A stretch of DNA of 64,000 bases from Arenicola marina (taxonomy: Eukaryota > Annelida > Polychaeta > Arenicolidae). The DNA is taken from positions 12,927,771 through 12,991,770 of the forward strand of contig OZ025258.1 of NCBI GenBank assembly GCA_964019135.1, in the 5' to 3' direction. Of this stretch, positions 20,554 through 33,029 are shown piece after piece. A program made the position numbers and the translations under genes. The first letter of the stretch is position 1. The number at the start of each line of letters is the position of its first letter. Below the pieces are notes generated by a model. The model saw nothing but the letters and a program-made list of their open reading frames with translations, made no database searches and had not been told where the DNA came from.

Positions 20554-21834
20554 TTACGCGTTTTGCCCAGCCACCTTGATAGTTCGCAGCTCCAGTTTCG
20601 GGGCGCCGTTCCCGCAACACGTCAGCCGTTCTGGCGCCTCTTCCGGTGCAGATGCACTGACGCGCCTGGCGACGCGCGTGTACGCGTGTCCCCCGCGCTG
20701 GTATTGCACGCTGTTGTAGAACATCAAGAAATTGTTGACTATGGTAGGCACGGAGAAAGCGATGACAACCACCCCGGAGATAGAGCACAACGACCCGATC
20801 AAGTACCCCCACGCCGTCGTGGGGACCATGTCGCCATACCCCACGGTTGTCATAGTGACGATGGCCCACCAGAAGGTGCGCGGAATGCTGGTAAACTCCT
20901 CATTCATGTTCACGTAGAACATGAGAGTAGAGAAGATGAGCATGGCGATCATCAAGAAAGTCAGAAGGAGGAGCAATTCCCTGGCGCTGAATTTGAGGGT
21001 GTAAGCCAGGATCTGTAGGCCCCGGTAGTGTCGCAGCAAGCGAAGGATGCGAAAGATGCGCAATAATTTCAAGCTGTGAAGTGCGTCGATGAAATTTGTC
21101 TCAAATTTCTGGCGCGCGTTGACGCTGTGCACCACGAGTTCGATGTAAAACGGTAATATGCACAAAATGTCTATCAGGTTCAAGACTTTTGTGAAAAATT
21201 TTGGTTTGCGAGGGCAAAACGCGAACCGAACGATGACTTCTAAGGTGAAAAAAGCCATGCAGGCGGTATCAATGATATCTATGTAGCGGTTGCTCACCGT
21301 GAAATGGCCAAACCTCTTGTATTTCCCTGGCGGTCTTTCCTTCGCATCGCCGTCAGGACTAACGGTGACCAACACGTCCCTTCGCACCCGGTACAACGGA
21401 GACGGACCGTCGCGTATATCGGCTACATTATTATTATCCTGGCTACGGGAGATATCCGTGTCCGATATCCCGTCGGGAATCGCATCAAAATCGAAATCAA
21501 ACGCCGGCGTCTCATATCCTTCCGGTGATGCGTCTCGGCGCTTGCGTCGCGCTTGTCCCTCTATCGATGACGTGGCGGACCCCAGGTTGCCTGCGGGGCC
21601 CTCCGCCTCGGGCCCGGCCGCCCTGGCGTCCCTCCCCAGCCCCGCAGGGATGGTGACGCCGCCTGGGTCGTCCGGGTATGCGTCGTACCAGTCGGCGTAC
21701 ACGTGGTCGAGTGGTACGTTGTATATCTCGGCGTAGTGTTCAGCCGTCAGGTTGGTCTTGGTGGACGGGTCGGTCTCGGCGCAGAACACGCCGACGGCTA
21801 GGAGTACGACAGCAAAGGACAAGATGCTGTACGC
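20554..21834 (-). CDS. K+ channel exon 2 (S1-S6, C-terminus)
   Basis: Begins after cttcttcag with AYSILSFAVVLLAVG (S1) and ends at TAA after VAGQNA. 426 residues with no internal intron. Confidence 0.93.
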   Translation of the reverse strand, partial: AYSILSFAVVLLAVGVFCAETDPSTKTNLTAEHYAEIYNVPLDHVYADWYDAYPDDPGGVTIPAGLGRDARAAGPEAEGPAGNLGSATSSIEGQARRKRRDASPEGYETPAFDFDFDAIPDGISDTDISRSQDNNNVADIRDGPSPLYRVRRDVLVTVSPDGDAKERPPGKYKRFGHFTVSNRYIDIIDTACMAFFTLEVIVRFAFCPRKPKFFTKVLNLIDILCILPFYIELVVHSVNARQKFETNFIDALHSLKLLRIFRILRLLRHYRGLQILAYTLKFSARELLLLLTFLMIAMLIFSTLMFYVNMNEEFTSIPRTFWWAIVTMTTVGYGDMVPTTAWGYLIGSLCSISGVVVIAFSVPTIVNNFLMFYNSVQYQRGGHAYTRVARRVSASAPEEAPERLTCCGNGAPKLELRTIKVAGQNA

Positions 21835-24800
21835 CTGAAGAAGAAGATAGAGACTAGGGGTCACGTTATTGAAAGGCAATGTACGCATAGAGAATACAGG
21901 GGGGACAAATTATGGAAGGAAACAAATGTACCTCTAAAGGATGCAGAGGGGATTATTGAGTGAAGGGATGAGTTAAATTCTATCTTATTATGCCATTTAT
22001 TAAAGAAAGTAATAGCCGAATATGTTACAGATTTGCGCAAATGATTAGTTCTAGCCTTTGGGATATGTAGAAGTATAATAGAGTATACAAAGGGGACAGG
22101 ATATTGAAAGGCAGTGTACGTCTACAGAATGCAGAGGAACAGGTTATTGAAGGGTCATGTACCGCTAGAGAAAGCAGAGGAACATGTTATTGAAGGGTCA
22201 TGTACCTCTAGAGAAAGCAGATGGGACTTGTTATTGAAAGACAATGTGCGGGCTTTGAAATACAGAGCTCAAGACGTGTCCTGGCCAAGGGGATTACGAT
22301 TACGATTTATCCCTATCAAGGAGAGATCGCGATATATCATTACCAAGGTGAGATTACGATTTATCCTTACCAAGGAGAGATTTCTATCTATCATTACCAA
22401 GGTGAGATTACGATTTATCCTTACCAAGGAGAGAGTTCTATCTATCATTACCAAGGTGAGATTACGATTTATGCTTACCCAGGAACGATTACGATTTATC
22501 CCTACCAAGGAGAGATTATGATTTATCCTTATCAAGGAGAGATTTATATCTATCCTTACCAAGGTGAGGTTACGATTTATGCTTACACAGGAACGATTAC
22601 GATTTATCCCTACCAAGGTGAGATTACGATTTATCCTTATCAAGGAGAGATTTATATCTATCCTTACCCAGGAGAGATTACGATTTATCCTTACCAAGGA
22701 GAGATTTCTATCTATCCTTACCAAGGTGAGATTACGATTTATCCTTACCAAGGGAAGATTTCTATCTATCATTACCAAGGTGAGATTACGATTTACCCTT
22801 ACCAAGGAGAGATTTCTATCTATCCTTACCCAGGGGAGATTACGATTTATCCTTACCAAGGAGAGATTTCTATCTATCCTTACCCAGGAGAGATTACGAT
22901 TTATCCTTACCAAGGAGAGATTTCTATCTATCATTACCAAGGTGAGATTACGATTTATCCTTACCAAGGAGAGATTTCTATATATCCTTACCAAGGAGAG
23001 ATTAGGATTTATGCTTACCCAGGAACGATTACGATTTATCCCTACCAAGGAGAGATTATGATATATCCTTACCAAGGAGAGATTTCTATCTATCATTACC
23101 AAGGTGTGATTACGATTTATCCTTACCAAGGAGAGATTTCTATCTATCATTACCAAGATGAGATTACGATTTATCCTTACCAAGGAGAGATTTCTATCTA
23201 TCCTTAACAAGGTGAGATTACGATTTATCCTTACCAAGGAGAGATTTCTATCTATCCTTACCAAGGTGAGATTATGATTTATGCTTACACAGGAACGATT
23301 ACGATTTATCCCTACCAAGGTGAGATTACGATTTATCCTTACCAAGGAGAGATTTATATCTATCCTTACCAAGGTGAGATTACGATTTATCCTTACCAAG
23401 GAGAGATTTCTATCTATCCTTACCAAGGTGAGATTACGATTTATCCTTACCCAGGAACGATTACGATTTATCCCTACCAAGGTGAGATTACGATTTATCC
23501 TTACCAAGGAGAGATTTCTATCTATCCTTACCAAGGTGAGATTACGATTTATGCTTACCCAGGAACGATTACGATTTATCCCTACCAAGGAGAGATTATG
23601 ATATATCCTTACCAAGGAGAGATTATGATTTATCCTTACCAAGGAGAGATTAGGATTTATCCTTACCAAGGAGAGATTTCTATCTATCATTACCAAGTTG
23701 AGATTACGATTTATCCTTACCAAGGAGAGATTTCTATCTATCATTACCAAGGTGAGATTACGATTTATGCTTACACAGGAACGATTACGATTTATCCCTA
23801 CCAAGGTGAGATTACGATTTATCCTTACCAAGGAGAGATTTCTATCTATCCTTACCAAGGTGGGATTACGATTTATGCTTACCCAGGAACGATTACGATT
23901 TATCCCTACCAAGGTGAGATTACGATTTGTCCTTACCAAGGAGAGATTTCTATCTATCATTACCAAGGTGAGATTACGATTTACCCTTACCAAGGAGAGA
24001 TTTCTATCTATCATTACCAAGGTGAGATTACGATTCATCCTTACCAAGGAGAGATTTCTATTTATCATTACCAAGGTGAGATTACGATTTATCCTTACCA
24101 AGGAGAGATTTCTATCTATCCTAACCAAGGTGAGATTACGATTTATCCTTACCAAGGAGAGATTTCTATCTATCCTTACCCAGGAGAGATTACGATTTAT
24201 CCTTACCAAGGAGAGATTTCTATCTATCCTTACCCAGGAGAGATTACGATTTATCCTTACCAAGGAGAGATTTCTATCTATCCTTACCCAGGAAAGATTA
24301 CGATTTATCCTTACCAAGGAGAGATTTCTATCTATCATTACCAAGGTGAGATTACGATTTATCCTTACCAAGGAGAGATTTCTATCTATCATTACCAAGG
24401 TGAGATTACGATTTATCCTTACCAAGGAGAGATTTCTATCTATCATTACCAAGGTGAGATTACGATTTATCCTTACCAAGGAGAGATTTCTATCTATCCT
24501 TACCCAGGAGAGATTACGATTTATCCTTACCAAGGAGAGATTTCTATCTATCATTACACAGGAGAGATTACGATTTATCCTTACCAAGGAGAGATTTCTA
24601 TCTATCATTACCAAGGTGAGATTACGATTTATCCTTACCAAGGAGAGATTTCTATCTATCCTTACCCAGGAGAGATTACGATTTATCCTTACCAAGGAGA
24701 GATTTCTATCTACCCTTACCCAGGAGAGATTACGATTTATCCTCACCAAGGAGAGATTTCTATCTATCCTTACCCAGGAGAGATTACGATTTATCCTTAC

Positions 24801-27665
24801 CAAGGAGAGATTTCTTTCTATCCTTACCAAGGTGAGATTACGATTTATCCTTACCAAGGGAAGATTTCTATCTATCATTACCAAGGTGAGATTACGATTT
24901 ACCCTTACCAAGGAGAGATTTCTATCTATCCTTACCCAGGGGAGATTACGATTTATCCTTACCAAGGAGAGATTTCTATCTATCCTTACCCAGGAGAGAT
25001 TACGATTTATCCTTACCAAGGAGAGATTTCTATCTATCATTACCCAGGAGAGATTACGATTTATCCTTACCAAGGAGAGATTTCTATCTATCATTACCAA
25101 GGTGAGATTACGATTTATCCTTACCAAGGAGAGATTTCTATCTATCCTTACCCAGGAGAGATTACGATTTATCCTTACCAAGGAGAGATTTCTATCTACC
25201 CTTACCCAGGAGAGATTACGATTTATCCTTACCAAGGAGAGATTTCTATCTATCCTTACCCAGGAGAGATTACGATTTATCCTTACCAAGGAGAGATTTC
25301 TATCTATCCTTACCAAGGTGAGATTACGATTTATCCTTACCAAGGGAAGATTTCTATCTATCATTACCAAGGTGAGATTACGATTTACCCTTACCAAGGA
25401 GAGATTTCTATCTATCCTTACCCAGGGGAGATTACGATTTATCCTTACCAAGGAGAGATTTCTATCTATCCTTACCCAGGAGAGATTACGATCTATCCTT
25501 ACCAAGGTGAGATTACGATTTATCCTTACCAAGGGAAGATTTCTATCTATCATTACCAAGGTGAGATTACGATTTACCCTTACCAAGGAGAGATTTCTAT
25601 CTATCCTTACCCAGGGGAGATTACGATTTATCCTCACCAAGGAGAGATTTCTATCTATCCTTACCCAGGAGAGATTACGATTTATCCTTACCAAGGAGAG
25701 ATTTCTTTCTATCCTTACCAAGGTGAGATTACGATTTATCCTTACCAAGGGAAGATTTCTATCTATCATTACCAAGGTGAGATTACGATTTACCCTTACC
25801 AAGGAGAGATTTCTATCTATCCTTACCCAGGGGAGATTACGATTTATCCTTACCAAGGAGAGATTTCTATCTATCCTTACCCAGGAGAGATTACGATTTA
25901 TCCTTACCAAGGAGAGATTTCTATCTATCATTACCCAGGAGAGATTACGATTTATCCTTACCAAGGAGAGATTTCTATCTATCATTACCAAGGTGAGATT
26001 ACGATTTATCCTTACCAAGGAGAGATTTCTATCTATCCTTACCCAGGAGAGATTACGATTTATCCTTACCAAGGAGAGATTTCTATCTACCCTTACCCAG
26101 GAGAGATTACGATTTATCCTTACCAAGGAGAGATTTCTATCTATCCTTACCCAGGAGAGATTACGATTTATCCTTACCAAGGAGAGATTTCTATCTATCC
26201 TTACCAAGGTGAGATTACGATTTATCCTTACCAAGGGAAGATTTCTATCTATCATTACCAAGGTGAGATTACGATTTACCCTTACCAAGGAGAGATTTCT
26301 ATCTATCCTTACCCAGGGGAGATTACGATTTATCCTTACCAAGGAGAGATTTCTATCTATCCTTACCCAGGAGCGATTACGATTTATCCTTACCAAGGAG
26401 AGATTTCTATCTATCATTACCAAGGTGAGATTACGATTTATCCTTATCAAGGAGAGATTTCTATCTATCATTACCAAGGTGAGATTACGATTTATCATTA
26501 CCAAGGAGAGATTTCTATCTATCATTACCAAGGTGAGATTACGATTTATCCTTACCAAGGAGAGATTTCTATCTATCATTACCAAGGTGAGATTACGATT
26601 TATCCTTACCAAGGAGAGATTTCTATCTATCCTTACCCAGGAGAGATTACGATTTATCCTTACCAAGGAGAGATTTCTATCTACCCTTACCCAGGAGAGA
26701 TTACGATTTATCCTTACCAAGGAGAGATTTCTATCTATCATTACCAAGGTGAGATTACGATTTATCCTTACCAAGGAGAGATTTCTATCTATCCTTACCC
26801 AGGAGAGATTACGATTTATCCTTACCAAGGAGAGATTTCTATCTATCCTCACCAAGGTGAGATTACGATTTATGCTTACCCAGGAACGATTACGATTTAT
26901 CCCTACCAAGGTGAGATTACGATTTATCCTTACCAAGGAGAGATTTCTATCTATCCTTACCAAGGTGAGATTACGATTTATGCTTACCCAGGAACGATTA
27001 CGATTTATCCCTACCAAGGTGAGATTACGATTTATCCTTACCAAGGAGAGATTACGATTTATCCTTACCAAGGAGATAAAATGAAAATTACCCTGCATAA
27101 GGGAATTATGAGACTTATATTGGTCAAGTTTACGATGTGATTCGATATTAAGACTTACTCTGGCCAGCTTTCCGGACTGCGGGTCGTCGAGCACCTTCCA
27201 CACCGCTGCGCGCCACTGGTGCCAGCTGGATGGTCCCCCACCCTCACCGGCGGCCCTGCCCTCCTCGTCATCGCTGGCGAAGGTTTGGTTGAAGACCCGC
27301 AGAGCCTGCCTGTGGACCCGGTCGGCGTTGTAACGGATCCAACAACACTCTTCAATGTCCTCCTCGGAGATCCCCCAGAAGCTGAGCTCCTTGCTGAACT
27401 CCGGGCCGCAGGCGTCCTTGGGGACGTGCAGCTCTTCCGTGCGATAGTAATTCAAGATGGCGACGAAGTGAGACGGATGGCGGTCGAAGAAATAGTCTCC
27501 CTTGTCATTTCTGTAGTGCTTTTCCATGGTTTCGAAGGAGGCCAGCTTGGTGGTTGGGAGTCGGCGCAAGGTGCGGCGTAGGATTTCGTGACGTACTCCG
27601 CCGACGTTGATGATGACGGTGTCGTTGACGTCATCCTTGTCGGTGATAGTGGGGGAGCCCTCCAT
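20554..27665 (-). CDS. Voltage-gated K+ channel, Shaw/Kv3-like, 2 exons
   Basis: Exons 27665-27159 and 21834-20554 join in phase 0 (donor gtaagt, acceptor tcttcttcttcag) to give 595 residues. Residues 13-110 are a T1 tetramerisation domain with the zinc motif H-x5-C-x20-CC seen in non-Shaker Kv channels. Exon 2 holds S1 (170-190), an unusually long S1-S2 loop (about 190-350), S2, S3, an S4 with six basic residues every third position (KLLRIFRILRLLRHYR), S5, the selectivity filter TMTTVGYGD, and S6. The tail after S6 is about 55 residues. A T1 exon followed by one S1-S6 exon is the layout of vertebrate Kv3 genes. The S6 Pro-Val-Pro is replaced by SVP. The start is the first ATG in frame. A possible AATAAA on this strand lies at 20220-20215. 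The product should conduct or modulate K+ current in excitable cells. Confidence 0.93.
21866..22262 (-). repeat. About 55-60-bp imperfect tandem repeat next to the K+ channel acceptor
   Basis: Units around 'ttattgaaagg...tgtacctctagagaaagcag' occur four or five times. The first begins about 30 bp upstream of the splice acceptor of exon 2, between it and the 27-bp array. Confidence 0.65.
22292..27074. repeat. 4.8-kb minisatellite of 27-bp units in the K+ channel intron
   Basis: About 177 units of 'gagattacgatttatcctta...' type, mostly alternating 'attacgatttatcc' and 'atttctatctatcc', so that the effective period is often 54 bp. Because 27 is a multiple of three and the consensus lacks stops, three frames stay open: ITIYPYQGE-type and LRFILTKER-type on +, and LSLVRINRN-type on -. 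A single TAA near 23206 breaks one plus frame. Long higher-order duplications are visible inside. It fills almost the whole intron between the T1 and S1-S6 exons. Confidence 0.97.
27159..27665 (-). CDS. K+ channel exon 1 (T1 domain)
   Basis: 169 codons from ATG 27665 to the donor gtaagt at 27158. It contains NDTVIINVGGVRHE, the FFDRHP block and the HVPKDAC...CCW zinc site. The same frame stays open past the donor into the minisatellite. Confidence 0.93.
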
Positions 27666-27739
27666 CGTCTGTGCGCAATGCGAGCCGGCGGAAGGTGGAC
27701 TCACCTCCTCAGCGCCTGGAGTGAAGAACAGTGTCACAA

Positions 27740-29029
27740 ATGGGCGTCATTTTGTTGCTACATTGTATGGTCGACAGACCAACATAAAACGCCTCTTTTC
27801 CACGCGATTGCGTTATGTTGTTTCCCCAAATACTAAACGAGACTATTTGGCTTTGTAGCTGACGCCATTATCAGCGAGTACAACAGACTTACATACAGAG
27901 TGCGGGAGAGTACGATTACTTCGCATTGAGGTGGGACATGCTACAGAAATCACACCGTGGAGCAGTGGTGCTATTTGGTAATGTGATCGCCAATGCGTAA
28001 CACATACAACTAACAATGCATGTCCTATATGTATTGGTTACCATGATGGCTACGCCCATTACAAGACAGCATTGAAATATACCGTATACGGAATTCGTCA
28101 AGGAAATGAGAATTAAATCAAAATGATCATTTCCCGGTTAAGGATCGCATTTGCTGGAATAGTAACTACATGAGATGTGCCAATAGGTCGACACCGCCAG
28201 TTAAAAGGACTGCTCTTAACCAGCAGCTAGCCATATAGGAACGTACATTAATATATGTCCAACCTTACAAACCTCACAAAGTCTCACATTTTATTATCCG
28301 ATCACATTGAACACGCGTCCAGCCAAGTCTATATGGCACCCCGTGCCAAACTGGCATATTAAATTGGTGCATTCGCACTCGACGCAGTTCGACGCCCAGG
28401 ATGAACACTGATGTTAGCGCAATGATTATGGCCAGTGGCAGGGCTCGGATGTAATAAAAGGGGCAAACGTCGTTATGCACAGCTGCCGTTGGTATGGTGG
28501 CGAAGCGGGTAGTGCAAACGGTAGCGTGGCATCGCCAGGCCATGTTATGCGTGGGTATGTGGATATGCACTGCTCTGAATGGACCCGGATTTTCTGAAAG
28601 ACCGGCGCGGATATAAGGACAAACAGTAATATATACGTCACTGTGGCCTGCACAGTGGGCCGTTTCTACCTTGTGCCATGACCGTTGGGGCGGATCCGAT
28701 ATGGGCGATAATAGGCGCCTTTCCACGCCATGAAGGTTTCTAATCCCCTAACCCCTCCCGTATCTTCCCCTGCATCATTTGATTACCCACAGCCACCAGC
28801 CTCACCTCTGCCACCCCGATCGCTCCTGCTCCGTCTCATCCTCCCCCACCATAATTTTGATCCCTGCCACTCTCTCACCCGTTTGAACCCTGAAACACTG
28901 GATATGTTCCTATGCGATTGCATGCCAGCATTATAATAACGATTATTTATGAATTTTTGTGGACATGCTGCAGGCCTATAATTCTGTCCAGACATTAACA
29001 CGCATACATAGTACCAGACATGGGGTAAT
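27740..29029. other. Upstream region of the K+ channel gene, no other gene recognised
   Basis: Expected to hold the promoter and 5' UTR of the K+ channel gene, but I see no clear TATA box or start. The 150-codon reverse frame at 28274-28726 has one hydrophobic segment and no family motif; I do not call it a gene. Confidence 0.4.
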
Positions 29030-29160
29030 CATAATGAGCAATCGTAATCGATTGTAATCGGCTACATTTTTCAAGTAATGGTAATTGATTACATTTTTCA
29101 AGTAATCGTAATCATGATTACTTTTGATGAGTACTTGACTATGTTTAATCAGGCTGTCTT
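29030..29160. repeat. 'gtaatcgattac' repeat cluster
   Basis: Several overlapping copies of 'taatcgattac' and 'tttttcaagtaat'. Weaker matches at about 29755 and 29985 suggest remains of an element with similar ends. Confidence 0.45.
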
Positions 29161-29613
29161 AGTCTAGAAACTGAGCGTGACGCTTTCCACGTCGCCAGTA
29201 TTATCAATGGAAACTGGCCACTGGAGTCCTTCTGTAGAGATGCATTTCCCCCCGCCCCCTCCCCAACCACCCTACCCTTCCCGTCCGTTGTACCCCACCC
29301 CGAGACATAGCCAGATATAACAAATTAAGCCGGCTGGGTACCCGAAAGTGGACCACCTTCTAATCCCATAATTATCTTGTTTGCATTGGACAACTAGGAA
29401 TGGTCCAGTGCCACCTCTATTGTTGGGAGAGGGTGGGTGGGGGCTGTGGTGAGATGGGGTTGGATGCTTGTGTTATTTTTCTCTGCATAGTTATTGTTCT
29501 CTGCATAGATGGATTGGAAGAAGTGTTGTTATAAAACGAACTCGACTAGTTCAGTAGTGGGGCGCGGCAAAAAAAAAAAATTACCTGCCACTTACATAGA
29601 GGCCATAGGTTCG

Positions 29614-29658
29614 GTTTAATATACAATATATATCAAAAATATATATTGTATATTAAAC
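29614..29658. repeat. Perfect A/T-rich hairpin
   Basis: A 20-bp arm (29614-29633, starting gtttaatata) is repeated inverted at 29639-29658 around a 5-base loop. No flanking gene. Confidence 0.9.
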
Positions 29659-29832
29659 AATTATATTAACTTACTATTTAATATATCCAATATAGTTCTA
29701 TACTATAATACCTTATATGTATATTTTATACTAGTGTTTTAATTAGTTGTAAAATAACTGATTACGATCGAGGATTGTTCTCCAGAAAGTGACTACCGTG
29801 GGATGTAACCATCAGTAAATGCTCTCAAAAAA

Positions 29833-29905
29833 ATTGACTGTCGGGAATTAAACGCACAGCTCTATGATCAGAAATCAGCCGCTCTTTCAACCAAGTTACC
29901 CAGTC
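29833..29905 (-). repeat. Degenerate tRNA-like sequence
   Basis: Reverse-strand reading has an acceptor-like GACTG...CAGTC pair, a D-arm-like 'taacttggttg' and a B-box-like 'gtttaattccc'. The stems are imperfect, so it is more likely a tRNA pseudogene or SINE head than a working tRNA. Confidence 0.35.
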
Positions 29906-29909
29906 TTTA

Positions 29910-32900
29910 TGTGTGTGACTGCGCTCCCCCAATGTTTACGGTGTTGAAATGGCTACTTAAATGTTCATTTATCAAAAACATCATAAAAAGTAATCATGAT
30001 TGCAATCATTCGATCCAGGCTCCGACGCAAAGCCCCGCATGAGTCTTTTTTTTCTTCTAATCATGAGTATGAAATTGACACTCATAGCTGATGGTAGGTA
30101 AAAGTGAGAAGTACTCATCTCTGAATCTGACAACCAAGTGATATGCTGCTTTGCTTGTCGACTTGTTTGACCGAGGTAACGCACGTGGCAGACCTTTTTT
30201 CACCCCATGATTGGATAATAGCAATGATTTACAGTCTGAATCGGTCTATGTTGCTTCCAGGTGATGTTTAGCCGCCATTAAACTTCCAGGCCTATACGTG
30301 TATGCTGATCTCTTCCCCCGAGTTAGGCGCAATATGCAAAAATGACTTAATGTGATCATGACATCATACTCCACGATAGATTCCTGATCTTGCCCTTGCC
30401 CATCAGGATATGTCTTAATCTCTACGTTATTTCGTACTGTTTCTGGCAATTATAGCTCTTATTCTTGGAATGGAAATGGGTGCGGAAGCAATCATGGACA
30501 GCACCCACCCACTGTAAGAACATTGCCTGGCAGAAAGGAACCGGAAGAAATTTAAGTGGAAAACTCCTATCGCCTCGTCGCAACATCCTAACAAAGTGGT
30601 TTAGTAGATGGAAGCACGGTTGATTAATTACCTACGACGTGGCTTGCAAGAGGCGAGCTTTCAATAGTGTTTTGAAGCTATTTGTTCCATTAAATTGTAT
30701 ATCAGTTCTTTTCTGATGTTCCCATCAATGCTTATAAACGCCTACTCTGTTCCACGAAGCGCACCTGCAGAACATTTGACTGAAGATATTAAATGATACT
30801 ACCTCTCATGAATGGATGTATTAATTATTTTATATATATATGTTTATACATATATATATACACTTGATGTCGATACATGTTTCTTTCCCGGAGCATCGAA
30901 ATCAACGACATGTTAAAATTCGGGACCGCTAGCTTACGATAGCAAGGCATCTTTCCCAATTCCTTCAGGCGGGACGACGAACCCTTATGATCTGTAGGCC
31001 AAGCGGTGCGCCATCTCTATCTCTTTACACGAGGTCACTCTACTTACACTCTACTGTATCTCATATGAAAATCGACTCTGTACGAAATGCATAGATACTA
31101 TTGTACTGTCACATTCGAAGGTGGTTGCCGCATAGTTGTAGCATAGGACAATATGTTGGAACTTGTCTTTTTGCTCCGGGCGGACGCCTCAGAGGAATTC
31201 GTGGAAGTAGCACGGTCTGGTCCGTCGTTTACCCCGAACATTTTTCTCATATGTTGGTTTACTCTCAACAAACCTTTGCAGCACATGTACAGCAAGGGTG
31301 CTTTATTTATTTGGCCTGAAAAACTGAGGGTCATAGTCTGCTTTAATCTAAAATGAAAATCATGGGAATGGTGTTCCCAGCTAGCCCAATATCTAATTCG
31401 TAATAGGGACGATTTTGACGCACGATGCTTGTTTCTTGGGAACATATTCAGTCAACGATGAATGAAGATATATTATACAGATGGGATAGGAGAACAGGGC
31501 TGTCGTCTATACAATTGTCCCAGAAGTTTTTTCTTTGGCGATGGGGTAAACATTGGATTGTTAGCAACTATTGAGTGCCTGGAAGAACCATCATTCCCCG
31601 ATGAAACAAGAGCCGTTGATATATTGGACTACCCACTTGGCCTTGATAGGGGTGTTTTGGCCCCCATTGCCCCAAATGCTCGCAAAAGCTTAACAAAGCT
31701 CATTCACTCAGTCACTCAGTCACCATGAAACGAGTAACCTGTATCGTAAAATCGAGATGCGGTCTCATCGAACTCCATGCCCAACCCAGCCCACCCGCCC
31801 ACCACTGCAATGTAACGCCCAGGAGACAGTAGGCGGCACGGGTTATGGCTGGCGGGGACTTCGTGTTCCCGAACACGCGAATTATTTACATGGTATTGGC
31901 GGGTATAACCAACGATCGTGATTCCATTCCGCTAGCCAACGCGCCTGAAAGTCAGGTCACCTGCGTTTCCGGTATTGTCAAGGACCAACGCGATATCCCC
32001 GTACAAAGCATATGGAGCACTTCCGGTTACCATTACCATTACCGGGGCTTGTGGGGGACATTTGCATCGATTGGTTTTGCCGTTACCAAGCCCACGGGGT
32101 TTTTACTGCAGTAAGGTATGTGAGGCCCGTACCCGTATGAACATATCTTGCCATTGTGAAGACGCATTGTCATGTGCCGGTGATGCATTTCTATTATCCC
32201 GGCTCCTGGTTGTTCCGTGGTATTAATCTATAATTCAAATGTTACAGGCGTATCATGGATGTCGATCAACTTGGTCCATTTGGCTCGTGCTGTATGGATA
32301 CGTCTCTTGCCTGTCAAAATGAACGTTTTTTTTGTAGTGACTTAAACCTTCTTTCGCTGGGAGATAAATGTTGTTTATGCCTTTACCACCGACCCCCATG
32401 GAGGATGCAAAATCCAGATGCCAAACAGGATCGATGGTTGGACCCCGATCGCTTGATCTGGAGATGAGGTGTCCTACATTTTTAGCCAACGGGCTTCCCT
32501 GCCCATCAATCATAAAGAGTGGACCACTTATAGAGCAGATTTAATATTTAAAATTTAGGTCTTTGATACTCACGCCATTCTTGTCACAAGCAGGAGGGGG
32601 GAGGGGGGTCCGCGGCGGCCGACGAGTCCCCAAACACAAGACACGAAAATGTCAGCTTGGCCAGCAGGCGAGATAGGCCCACAACCCACATCCCAGTACA
32701 TCAACCTGTCCATTGTTATGACAGCACTGTGCAAGGCTCAATTATGAATTAACTGGATGTGGCCTCTCTCCGGCGATGGATATAACACGATGAAAGAGCG
32801 CCGATTGATTTTTGGGGCGGGGATTCACAAAGGATATTTAGTCACTTGCGCGGATCCAAGTAGGGAAGGTCCTGTGATCCTCCCTTATTAGATAGCTGGG

Positions 32901-33029
32901 GTTCACAGGGGTCCCAAGTTCTCGCTGTCGTCTCCCGCCAAGGCAATATAAAGATATCTGAGCGGGGGACTTGAGGGTCTGATCCCATCCCCCCTTCTAA
33001 GGGAGGAATGCTCTTTGTCAATGGTAACT
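29910..33029. other. Long non-coding stretch, no gene recognised
   Basis: Simple TA repeats near 30830-30865; otherwise low-complexity A/T and short frames without domain motifs or convincing splice structure. Confidence 0.45.

Noticed and set aside
22221..23207. 328-codon plus-strand frame of IYPYQGE repeats as a separate gene
   Set aside because: It is part of the same 27-bp minisatellite as the longer frame, inside the K+ channel intron, with other frames equally open.
27666..27737. K+ channel start at 27737
   Set aside because: The codon there is GTG; the first ATG in frame is at 27665, just before the T1 domain.
28274..28726. 150-codon reverse-strand frame as a gene
   Set aside because: No recognisable family; one hydrophobic stretch only, and an overlapping second frame on the same strand.
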